Assembly: GCA_035295665.1 (NCBI GenBank)
Contig: DATGIQ010000280.1
Span: 1 to 5,233 of the forward strand
Length of the DNA: 5,233 nt
Source of the DNA: DATGIQ01 sp035295665
GTDB taxonomy: Bacteria > Planctomycetota > Planctomycetia > Gemmatales > Gemmataceae
Direction of reading: 5' to 3'
In this document: positions 1-5,034 of the stretch, in pieces
Position numbering within the stretch: position 1 is the stretch's first letter
How the letters are laid out: the number at the start of each line of letters is the position of its first letter
The notes under the pieces: generated by a model
What the model was told of the DNA's origin: nothing
Databases searched by the model: none
Seen by the model: only the letters and a program-made list of their open reading frames with translations
Program-made: the position numbers and the translations under genes

Positions 1-1828
1 TCCCGCTCCAACTATCTTTACCGTTCGGCGCAACGTAATAACTAACGGATGTGGGCGGCGGCGCCGCTCCAGCGACGGTGAGCAGAGCTCCTGATTGCGT
101 GCTCATGCCGCCGTAGGTCGCCACGATCGGCTCATCCCCACCCGCCTTCGCCGGTACCACCACGTTGAACTGGAAGAGCCCCGGCGAGATCAGCCCTGCA
201 AATTGCACGGTCGCCGTTATCCCGCCGATCGTCATCGACGGCAATGGTGAGAGCGTGCCCGATTGCGTCGATGATCCGGCGACCACTGGCGAGCTGGTCG
301 CGCCAAATCCATTGGCGAAGATCTCCACAGTTTCCCCTGGCTGCGCGGGGGCGAATGTGTACCCAGGAACCGACAAGCTTGCGGCCCCGACCAAATTCCC
401 ATTGGTATGGGCCGCGGCGACGTGCTGGCCGTCGGAGAATACGAAAAAGGAGGGGGAAATCGATTGCGCCTGCGCCGTGAATGAGGCACTGGCGGTGTTA
501 TTGTTGGTCACGACAACAGAGACGGGGCCACTGCCCAAATTCGGCGGCGTGAGTATATTGATCTGCGTGGGGCTGATGTAATAAATGTACGCGGCCAGCC
601 CGTTCACAGTCACGCTAACGCCGTCAAGGCTGGTGGGCATCTGGCCGGCTACGAAATCCGAACCTTGCCAAGTGCGTATATCGCCTGCGGGTGCGAGATT
701 CGACCCCAGCACCTCGACCCAAGTATTCGCGGCGATCACCGGGTCCTGTCCTTCAGCATTGGCGATCTTGGAAATTGCGGGGACGACAGGAGTGTTGACG
801 GGACCTGGAAGGAACGCGCCACTGGCGGCCAGCGCGGCGTACTCCGCGAGCCCTCCCTGGCTGTCCAGAACCCAGTTGTTTGGCGCGTTGCCAGGAGAAT
901 CGAAATAGTCGTAGCCCTTGAGCAGCGGATACGTGCCGTTTTTAATGTCCGATAGAAGGCCCTGAAGATAGGTGGCTTGAATCTCGCGGTTGTTTATGGA
1001 AAAACCCTCCGCGCCGTTCTCTCCTACCATCAGGGGCTTTCCGTATTGGCTGGCGCTGAAGTCAGAATAGAACTGCCCGAAATTGGTCACGAAGGTGCCG
1101 CTCGGCGTGTTCTGGTAGGTGTCGATACCAATCCAATCGACGTACTGGTTGCCTGGATAAAATCCTTGCGGAGCTTTGTTCGGGTTGCCGGTATAGTCTC
1201 CAGGGTTCCACAGAAACACAACATTCGTGGCGCCTGCTTTTTGGAATAGAGCCCAGATGTGTTGCCACGCGCCGATAAAATCGCTGTACACCTGCGCGGT
1301 CGGTGCGCCGCCCGTGTCACCGCGGCAGATCTGATGGTTGCTATTGGCCAGATCGTTGAATTCCCAGAACCACCGCAGCATCACTGGGCCGGGGTATTGC
1401 TTAAGGGCATTGGCCGTCGCGGTGATGATGGCATCCTCGGCGGCGTTGCCGCCCGCGATGACATGATCAGAGTCGGCCACGCTCGAATCGCATTGCCAGG
1501 AGATTACCGGAACGCGCCCGTGGCTGATATCTCCCGCCAGAGCCAGGTCCGGCTGCAAGATGCCATTCGCATCAAGCATTGCTGCGATATCGGTCCATTG
1601 GTAGTAGACCAGGTGCAGCGCGAAGGTGTAATTAATCCCGTTGGGCGAGGGACCCTCTAGAATCTCTACCGCTTGCTCTTGATTCTGCGCGAGGGCTGGG
1701 TTAGCCCAGATTCCCAAATACACTCCGCTCGAGGGAACCGGAAGCGCGTTCGCCCCTTTCGCGCCTTGCGCCGTTAATATCGCTATGACTGCAAACAGAC
1801 CTATCTTGAAGCCGTATTCCCGATCCAA
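1..1828 (-). CDS. Secreted GH26-like glycoside hydrolase with Solibacter-type Ig-like module and start of a beta-helix domain (3' end outside window)
   Basis: The frame is open from TTG at 1828 to the left edge, giving 609 visible residues. Residues 1-28 form a Sec signal peptide with a hydrophobic core at 9-20 and an A-N-A cleavage site at 26-28. Residues about 30-340 look like a GH26 (beta-mannanase clan) domain: the strand RWFWEFN puts the putative acid/base at E156, 'ATNVVFLWNP' at 200-209 matches the usual NVxWVWxP strand, 'YVDWIGIDTY' lies at 229-238, and 'KPLMVGENGA' gives the putative nucleophile E270. The 114-residue spacing suits a retaining GH26. The residue before the acid/base is W155, where classical mannanases have His, so the substrate is uncertain. 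Residues about 345-589 resemble the Solibacter C-terminal module (TIGR03437-type): 'VLGSNLAP', 'SPTQINILTP', 'PGETVEIFANGFG' and 'GLFQFNVVVP'. After a Pro-rich linker, 'YYVAPNGKDSWSG' (597-609) is the typical opening of right-handed beta-helix or polysaccharide-lyase domains. The gene lies 62 bp downstream of the ABM gene on the same strand. It is probably extracellular and acts on polysaccharide. Domain calls are by eye. Confidence 0.85.
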   Translation of the reverse strand, partial: MDREYGFKIGLFAVIAILTAQGAKGANALPVPSSGVYLGIWANPALAQNQEQAVEILEGPSPNGINYTFALHLVYYQWTDIAAMLDANGILQPDLALAGDISHGRVPVISWQCDSSVADSDHVIAGGNAAEDAIITATANALKQYPGPVMLRWFWEFNDLANSNHQICRGDTGGAPTAQVYSDFIGAWQHIWALFQKAGATNVVFLWNPGDYTGNPNKAPQGFYPGNQYVDWIGIDTYQNTPSGTFVTNFGQFYSDFSASQYGKPLMVGENGAEGFSINNREIQATYLQGLLSDIKNGTYPLLKGYDYFDSPGNAPNNWVLDSQGGLAEYAALAASGAFLPGPVNTPVVPAISKIANAEGQDPVIAANTWVEVLGSNLAPAGDIRTWQGSDFVAGQMPTSLDGVSVTVNGLAAYIYYISPTQINILTPPNLGSGPVSVVVTNNNTASASFTAQAQSISPSFFVFSDGQHVAAAHTNGNLVGAASLSVPGYTFAPAQPGETVEIFANGFGATSSPVVAGSSTQSGTLSPLPSMTIGGITATVQFAGLISPGLFQFNVVVPAKAGGDEPIVATYGGMSTQSGALLTVAGAAPPPTSVSYYVAPNGKDSWSG

Positions 1829-1833
1829 TACTT

Positions 1834-1839
1834 TCCTCC
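1834..1839 (-). promoter_or_regulatory. Strong Shine-Dalgarno that fixes the TTG start of the GH26-like gene
   Basis: On the minus strand GGAGGA is followed by five bases (AAGTA) and then TTG at 1828-1826. No ATG lies in frame at a better position, and the TTG leads directly into the charged n-region and hydrophobic core of a signal peptide. A later start would remove the export signal. Confidence 0.8.
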
Positions 1840-1890
1840 GTAGTCCCTGTCTCGGTCTTTACTCGGCGCGACCATGGGGTCAGCGGCAAA

Positions 1891-2574
1891 TTATTCCACG
1901 ATTTTGTAGAGTCGCTCGTCCAGAGGACTGCCGGCGATCGGCGCGAGGTTGGTCCGGTATTCTTTGGTGTGAGCCGCGGCAGCATGGGTCTCGACTGCTT
2001 TCGGAGTCTGCCATTCTTCGATAACCGTGAAATGATTGGCCCGCATGGAGTGTTGCAGGACATCGAACCGGAGATTGCCTTCTTCTTTCCGGCTGTCTTG
2101 GGCTAGCTTGAGAAGCAGGTCCGCGGCACTTGTCCCCTGCCCGCCGATATCGACGTGTGTAATCACGAAGGAGCTGCGGCTGCTGCTCCCGCTTCGAGGG
2201 GGGCCCAGCGACAGAGTCTTGTACGGCCGCTGGTCGTAATCGCTCAGCCTCATTGAGTCGATCTTGGCTCGGTACTCTTTGGAGCCGGCCGTTGCCGCGT
2301 GGGCATCAAGATCCTTGCTGCTGGCCCAGGTTTCGATGATGCAAAAGTGTCCGGGCCGTCCGGCTTGCTCGAAAAACTCGATCCGCCGGAATCCGTCCTC
2401 TTTCCGGCTCACATCCCTGTACTGCTTGATCGCAGCGATCGCCAGGTTTCTGGAAGCCGGTGCAATATCGACGTAGGCGACAGAATAAGCTGAACTATCC
2501 GGCGGAGCTTGCGCGCCAAGAAGAGCCGCGACGAGACAGACCGCGCCGATCAGGAGTGCGAGAAGTCGTTGCAT
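1891..2574 (-). CDS. Exported protein with two tandem ABM (antibiotic biosynthesis monooxygenase) domains
   Basis: 227 residues. A signal peptide covers about 1-23 (hydrophobic 4-20, cleavage near A21-Q-A23, followed by PPDSS). C13 is not in a lipobox, so this is not an obvious lipoprotein. The mature part is two homologous ABM-fold repeats, about 30-122 and 135-226, joined by a Ser/Gly-rich linker (124-134). Both carry the same landmarks: VDI, then SRKE(D/E)G, HF-x2-IE-x-W (W83 and W188), HAA-x4-KEYR (96-103 is looser; 197-207 is clear) and a closing D-x-R-x-YK. Single ABM domains usually dimerise as ferredoxin-like barrels, so the duplication probably makes an intramolecular dimer. Members include monooxygenases, heme-degrading enzymes and LsrG/YgiN-like proteins, and none of these activities can be assigned here. 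The gene starts 5 bp after the stop of the alpha/beta hydrolase and has no clear Shine-Dalgarno, so translation is probably coupled to it. Export of an ABM protein is uncommon. Confidence 0.88.
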   Translation of the reverse strand: MQRLLALLIGAVCLVAALLGAQAPPDSSAYSVAYVDIAPASRNLAIAAIKQYRDVSRKEDGFRRIEFFEQAGRPGHFCIIETWASSKDLDAHAATAGSKEYRAKIDSMRLSDYDQRPYKTLSLGPPRSGSSSRSSFVITHVDIGGQGTSAADLLLKLAQDSRKEEGNLRFDVLQHSMRANHFTVIEEWQTPKAVETHAAAAHTKEYRTNLAPIAGSPLDERLYKIVE

Positions 2575-2579
2575 GGCGC

Positions 2580-3386
2580 TCAGAATTTCTGCTTTGCCAG
2601 GAAGCCGAGGAGAAGCTCGTTGAACTTGGCAGGCTCCTCCATCATCAGAAAGTGCCCTGTTCCCGGGATCTGGACATACTCGGTTTGTGGGAAACGCGAC
2701 TGGACAATTTCTTTGGCCGCGAGCGGGCGCCCGGCATAGACGCCTAGTATGGGGACGTTCGGTATCTCGGTGGTCTGGCCGGCGGGTTCGCGCGTCGCGA
2801 TCATTGCGCCGACGGCTGTTGCTTCGGGCGCCGAGAGCATCATGGTTTTTACTTTGGCTTGAATCGCCGGCGTAGAGGCTGTGTTAAAGAAAGCGCCGAG
2901 CATTGCTTCCCGGCCTTTGCGCCCGTCGGGCCCGCCCATGGCTTGCCCTTGCTGCTTTGCGCTGGCCTCGCTCGGATTGGCAGTGGGCATGAGCCCGTCT
3001 ACAAACACAAGCGCAATTGTGTGCTCCGGGTAGTTATGAGCGTACTTCAGCACGACCGGCGTGCCCATGCTGTGGCCTGCCAGCACGACTCGATTCACTC
3101 CGATCTCCGTACGCACGGCCTCAATCGCGCGCGCAAACAGATCCATCGAGAACTGCTCAACCTTGGGAACATCACTCTTGCCGTGGCCGGGCAGATCGAC
3201 AGTGACGACTCGATACTGCTTCGCCACGGGCGCCTGCTCGGACCAAGACGTTTCGTCGCAAGTGTAGCCGTGAATCAAGAACACCGTGCGCGCACCGGAC
3301 CCTGCCGAGGTGTAGTGAATCTTCAGACCATCGACGCTCGCGGCCGAGAGCGCCAACGGAACGAGCAGCAGGCTCAGAATTTTCAT
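2580..3386 (-). CDS. Exported alpha/beta-fold hydrolase
   Basis: 268 residues, a normal length for a single-domain alpha/beta hydrolase. A short signal peptide is likely (K2, hydrophobic 3-14, small residues S14-A15-A16). The fold markers are in order: oxyanion strand 'VFLIHGY' (H39-G40), 'VDLPGHGKSD' at 63-72, nucleophile elbow G104-H-S106-M-G108, and the catalytic His in 'GTGHFLMMEEP' (H245). The acid is not in the usual place: the stretch after strand beta7 reads 'VYAGRPLA' (216-223) without Asp. D130 in 'LVFVDG', after strand beta6, is the best candidate and is a known alternative position. The substrate could be an ester, lactone or amide; family resemblance to esterases, haloperoxidase-like and C-C hydrolases does not separate these. 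The product would act outside the cytoplasm. It is first in a two-gene unit with the tandem-ABM gene and is divergent from the ArsR repressor, whose operators lie about 60 bp upstream of this start. Confidence 0.9.
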   Translation of the reverse strand: MKILSLLLVPLALSAASVDGLKIHYTSAGSGARTVFLIHGYTCDETSWSEQAPVAKQYRVVTVDLPGHGKSDVPKVEQFSMDLFARAIEAVRTEIGVNRVVLAGHSMGTPVVLKYAHNYPEHTIALVFVDGLMPTANPSEASAKQQGQAMGGPDGRKGREAMLGAFFNTASTPAIQAKVKTMMLSAPEATAVGAMIATREPAGQTTEIPNVPILGVYAGRPLAAKEIVQSRFPQTEYVQIPGTGHFLMMEEPAKFNELLLGFLAKQKF

Positions 3387-3392
3387 AAGACG

Positions 3393-3398
3393 ATTCTA
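3393..3398 (-). promoter_or_regulatory. Possible -10 element for the hydrolase/ABM unit
   Basis: On the minus strand TAGAAT ends six bases before the ATG at 3386. If it is a true -10, transcription would start at or next to the A of the start codon, giving a leaderless message. This would agree with the absence of a Shine-Dalgarno before that gene. No good -35 is visible at the right distance, so this is weak. Confidence 0.25.
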
Positions 3399-3434
3399 CA
3401 TTGTGCTCTGGGTGGAAGGGCCGGCTGGCTGGGG

Positions 3435-3464
3435 TTGACATGCAAGCGATCGCTTGCCTATACT
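3435..3464 (+). promoter_or_regulatory. Sigma70-type promoter of the ArsR-SRPBCC operon
   Basis: A perfect -35 TTGACA (3435-3440) is separated by 18 bp from a -10 TATACT (3459-3464). The predicted transcription start is near 3471, leaving a leader of about 21 nt before ATG at 3492. No clear Shine-Dalgarno lies in that leader. The spacer is almost filled by a 16-bp palindrome, which is where a repressor would block RNA polymerase. Confidence 0.75.
3442..3457. promoter_or_regulatory. Operator dyad 1, in the promoter spacer
   Basis: GCAAGCGATCGCTTGC is a perfect 16-bp palindrome lying between the -35 and -10 hexamers. It has the form GCAAG-N6-CTTGC and is shared with a second dyad 26 bp downstream, centre to centre. 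It is probably the binding site of the winged-helix repressor encoded immediately downstream; this is inferred from position and symmetry. Confidence 0.7.
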
Positions 3465-3467
3465 TAG

Positions 3468-3483
3468 GCAAGTAAGCACTTGC
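3468..3483. promoter_or_regulatory. Operator dyad 2, over the transcription start
   Basis: GCAAGTAAGCACTTGC repeats the GCAAG-N6-CTTGC pattern of dyad 1, with GCAAGT and ACTTGC as perfect arms. It covers the predicted transcription start and ends 8 bp before the ATG. The inner half-sites of the two dyads also form an inverted repeat, CTTGCCTA (3453-3460) with TAGGCAAG (3465-3472), spanning the -10. Four alternating half-sites therefore cover the promoter. Confidence 0.65.
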
Positions 3484-3491
3484 ATATATCC

Positions 3492-3824
3492 ATGACAGAG
3501 CCTCCCGACACCGACTTGCTGTTCAAGGCCCTGGCCGATCCCAGCCGGCGCAAGCTGCTGGACGTGCTGCATGCTCACGACGGCCGCACGCTCAATGAGT
3601 TGTGCGAACACCTGGATATGACTCGGCAGGGGGTAACGCAGCATCTCGACTTGCTGGAGGCGGCGAACTTAGTTACCACCGTAAGGCGTGGCCGCGAAAA
3701 ATTCCACTTCCTCAATCCGGTTCCGCTACAGGAGGTCTACGAGCGCTGGATTGCCAAGTTTGAAAAGCCGCGCCTCAAGGCGCTTTCGAATTTAAAGAAA
3801 CGATTGGAGAAAGCCAATGGCTAG
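3492..3824 (+). CDS. ArsR/SmtB-type winged-helix transcriptional repressor
   Basis: 110 residues from ATG at 3492, typical for the family. 'LFKALADPSRRKLLDVL' (10-26) is the standard opening helix. The helix-turn-helix covers about 32-57 ('TLNELCEHLDMTRQGVTQHL'), with the recognition helix near 44-56. A wing at about 61-74 ('VTTVRRGREKFHFLN') follows, then a Lys/Arg-rich C-terminal helix. The ArsR metal site CxC is missing; C38 is the only cysteine, so this is not an arsenic or heavy-metal sensor of the classical kind. It belongs to the subgroup found next to AHSA1/SRPBCC proteins. An in-frame TTG at 3480 would add four residues but lies inside operator dyad 2 and has no ribosome-binding site, so the ATG is preferred. 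It probably represses its own operon through the two GCAAG-N6-CTTGC dyads, and possibly the divergent hydrolase. The inducer is unknown. Confidence 0.92.
   Translation: MTEPPDTDLLFKALADPSRRKLLDVLHAHDGRTLNELCEHLDMTRQGVTQHLDLLEAANLVTTVRRGREKFHFLNPVPLQEVYERWIAKFEKPRLKALSNLKKRLEKANG
3806..3810 (+). promoter_or_regulatory. Ribosome-binding site of the SRPBCC gene inside the ArsR gene
   Basis: GGAGA sits six bases before ATG at 3817, within the last codons of the repressor gene. With the 8-bp gene overlap (ATGGCTAG) this indicates translationally coupled expression of the pair. Confidence 0.7.
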
Positions 3825-4296
3825 ATCGACATTTGTTTACGTGACGTACATTCGCACCACGCCAGAGAAGCTCTGGTCAGCGCTGACCGAGGACGTTGAA
3901 TTCATGAAGCAGTACTGGTTCGGCGTTCATTGTGAAAGCCAATGGACGGCTGGATCCTCCTGGACAATGCTGTCTCCGGACGGCCGAGTCCTCGATTCCG
4001 GCGATATCGTTGAGGCCGAGCCCCCACGGCGCTTCGTCATTCGCTGGCAGCATCAGAGCAAGCCCGAGCTCAAGGCCGAAGGCGAGTCCCGATGCACGAT
4101 CGAACTGGAACCCATCGGAGCGGCGGTTAAGCTCTCGATCACCCATACGATCGAGCGTGAACCCTCGAAATTGATCGAGGCGGTGTCCGGCGGCTGGCCG
4201 AAGATCATGTCCAACCTGAAGTCCTTGATAGAGACTGGAAGTGTAGCCCTGAACGAGGCCTATCCCACGAGCAGCAACCAGTCCGCGAAGGTGTAG
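3817..4296 (+). CDS. AHSA1/SRPBCC-fold (START-like) domain protein
   Basis: 159 residues, cytoplasmic, with no signal peptide. The family pattern is clear: 'YVTYIRTTPEKLWSALT' (8-24) forms the first strand and helix, 'WTAGSSWTM' (43-51) and 'GDIVEAEPPRRFVIRW' (62-77) are the central strands, and 'GGWPKIMSNLKSLIETG' (125-141) is the long C-terminal helix. The fold builds a hydrophobic cavity that binds lipids, cofactors or other small molecules, and the ligand cannot be read from sequence. The gene overlaps the repressor stop by 8 bp. This ArsR-SRPBCC pairing is widespread, and the SRPBCC partner may handle the compound that the repressor senses. About 18 residues (142-159, ending in NQSAKV) extend past the normal end of the domain. 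The stop codon lies inside the arm of the following hairpin, so the tail may have been acquired when that element was inserted. Confidence 0.9.
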   Translation: MARSTFVYVTYIRTTPEKLWSALTEDVEFMKQYWFGVHCESQWTAGSSWTMLSPDGRVLDSGDIVEAEPPRRFVIRWQHQSKPELKAEGESRCTIELEPIGAAVKLSITHTIEREPSKLIEAVSGGWPKIMSNLKSLIETGSVALNEAYPTSSNQSAKV

Positions 4297-4336
4297 CCGA
4301 GACTCCCTCCGGGCCGTTGGAGGGAGTCTCGGCTAC
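4293..4336. terminator. Perfect long hairpin between convergent genes: terminator or palindromic repeat
   Basis: Arms GTAGCCGAGACTCCCTCC (4293-4310) and its exact complement (4319-4336) enclose an 8-nt loop, GGGCCGTT. The left arm contains the TAG stop of the SRPBCC gene. The plus strand continues TTTGATGTTT, which is only a weak T-run, and the minus strand has no T-run. It sits 25 bp from the stop of the convergent gene, a natural place for a bidirectional terminator. The perfect stem and poor T-tract also fit a dispersed palindromic element of the REP/MITE kind. Confidence 0.7.
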
Positions 4337-4361
4337 TTTGATGTTTCCAGCAAAACTGAGC

Positions 4362-4892
4362 CTATCGGCGTCCGCCGTGACCCGATCCGCCGCCGCGCAT
4401 TGCCGATCCACCACCTCGATAGCCGCCTGGTGAGCGGAAGCTTGGAGCCGCGCCCTGCGAGCGGAAGTTAGCGGCAGGAGGAGCCGGTGCGCGGAAACCG
4501 CGGGCATATCCATCGCCCCTGTACCTGCCGCGGAACCCATAGTCGTACCCGCCACGAACGCTGAAGCCGGGACCGTAGCCGATGCCACCGTGTCCCCAAT
4601 AGCCGGGAACGAAACGTCCTCCAAAGAAGGTGGGTGCGACCCAATACGCTCCTACGAAGGGCGGGACAGTGCAATAGCCGTTTACAAAATAACCGTTGGC
4701 GTCGGTGTAGCCATCAACCCAGACGTATCCCGGTCCACAAGCCCCGGGCGCGACTCCGCCTCCTACCGAATATGGATCTGGTACGGGCGCTTGCGCGGTG
4801 GCGGGATACGCACTTGAGGGCGCTCCGTACTCTGGATACTGCGCGAAGGCCGAACCGCACATCAAGGTCATGGCAAGCAGTGTCTTCTTCAT
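4362..4892 (-). CDS. Small exported Gly/Tyr-rich protein with WVxGY-type repeats
   Basis: 176 residues. The signal peptide is M1-A17 (KK, hydrophobic 5-16, cleavage AFA-Q). The mature protein has a Pro/Ala/Tyr-rich stretch (19-45) and then a middle section with three related motifs: YVWVDGY (56-62), YFVNGY (68-73) and RFVPGYW (93-99). These resemble the WxxGxW / 'YXWVXGY' repeat proteins found in many Gram-negative envelopes. Two cysteines (C52, C74) could form a disulfide after export. The C-terminal 75 residues are Gly/Arg/Phe-rich, with repeated FRSPGG/FRSQG-like units and a GGGSGHGGRR end, and are probably disordered. No enzymatic motif is seen. The gene is convergent with SRPBCC and codirectional with the upstream esterase 142 bp away. 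A reading frame extending to 5105 exists, but it would overlap the esterase and bury the signal peptide, so ATG 4892 is chosen. Confidence 0.82.
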   Translation of the reverse strand: MKKTLLAMTLMCGSAFAQYPEYGAPSSAYPATAQAPVPDPYSVGGGVAPGACGPGYVWVDGYTDANGYFVNGYCTVPPFVGAYWVAPTFFGGRFVPGYWGHGGIGYGPGFSVRGGYDYGFRGRYRGDGYARGFRAPAPPAANFRSQGAAPSFRSPGGYRGGGSAMRGGGSGHGGRR

Positions 4893-5034
4893 TTTCTTTT
4901 CCTCTTTCTGCCCTACTCCGCTACCCAAGGAGGCACCTGGATCGCCAAAGGTAAGACCTAGAAAAGGAAGAGGAATGAATTTCGTTTCATCGGCCGGCCA
5001 CCACCGAGTGGTGCTATTCAGCCGGAGCGCGCTG
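4893..5034. other. Intergenic region between the esterase and the WVxGY-repeat gene
   Basis: 142 bp with no gene. It holds an 8-bp palindrome GGCCGGCC (4992-4999) next to a short dyad CACCAC-CGA-GTGGTG (4999-5013) just past the esterase stop. This could be a weak transcription terminator for the esterase, but it has a 6-bp stem and no T-run in that direction. I could not find a convincing -35/-10 pair for the downstream gene. Confidence 0.35.
4901..4904 (-). promoter_or_regulatory. Ribosome-binding site for the WVxGY-repeat protein
   Basis: GAGG on the minus strand lies eight bases before ATG 4892 in a purine-rich stretch. It supports the start at the signal peptide over the longer frame. 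Confidence 0.6.

Noticed and set aside
165..908. Plus-strand open frames of 107 and 138 residues
   Set aside because: They are antisense to the Solibacter-type module of the GH26-like gene, whose minus-strand frame is continuous and rich in family motifs.
1259..1660. 133-residue plus-strand frame
   Set aside because: It is antisense to the GH26-like catalytic domain and shows no protein features.
2859..3467. 202-residue open frame on the plus strand
   Set aside because: It lies antisense to the well-supported alpha/beta hydrolase, has no recognisable motif, signal or ribosome-binding site, and is expected in GC-rich DNA.
3480..3491. Upstream TTG start for the ArsR gene
   Set aside because: It adds only four residues, sits within operator dyad 2 near the transcription start, and has no ribosome-binding site.
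4205..4624. 139-residue minus-strand frame
   Set aside because: It overlaps the end of the SRPBCC gene and the WVxGY-repeat gene in another frame; its Ala/Ser-rich content is a by-product of Gly-rich coding.
4999..5013. Short hairpin after the esterase as a definite terminator
   Set aside because: The stem is only 6 bp with no T-run, so it was kept only as a note in the intergenic region.
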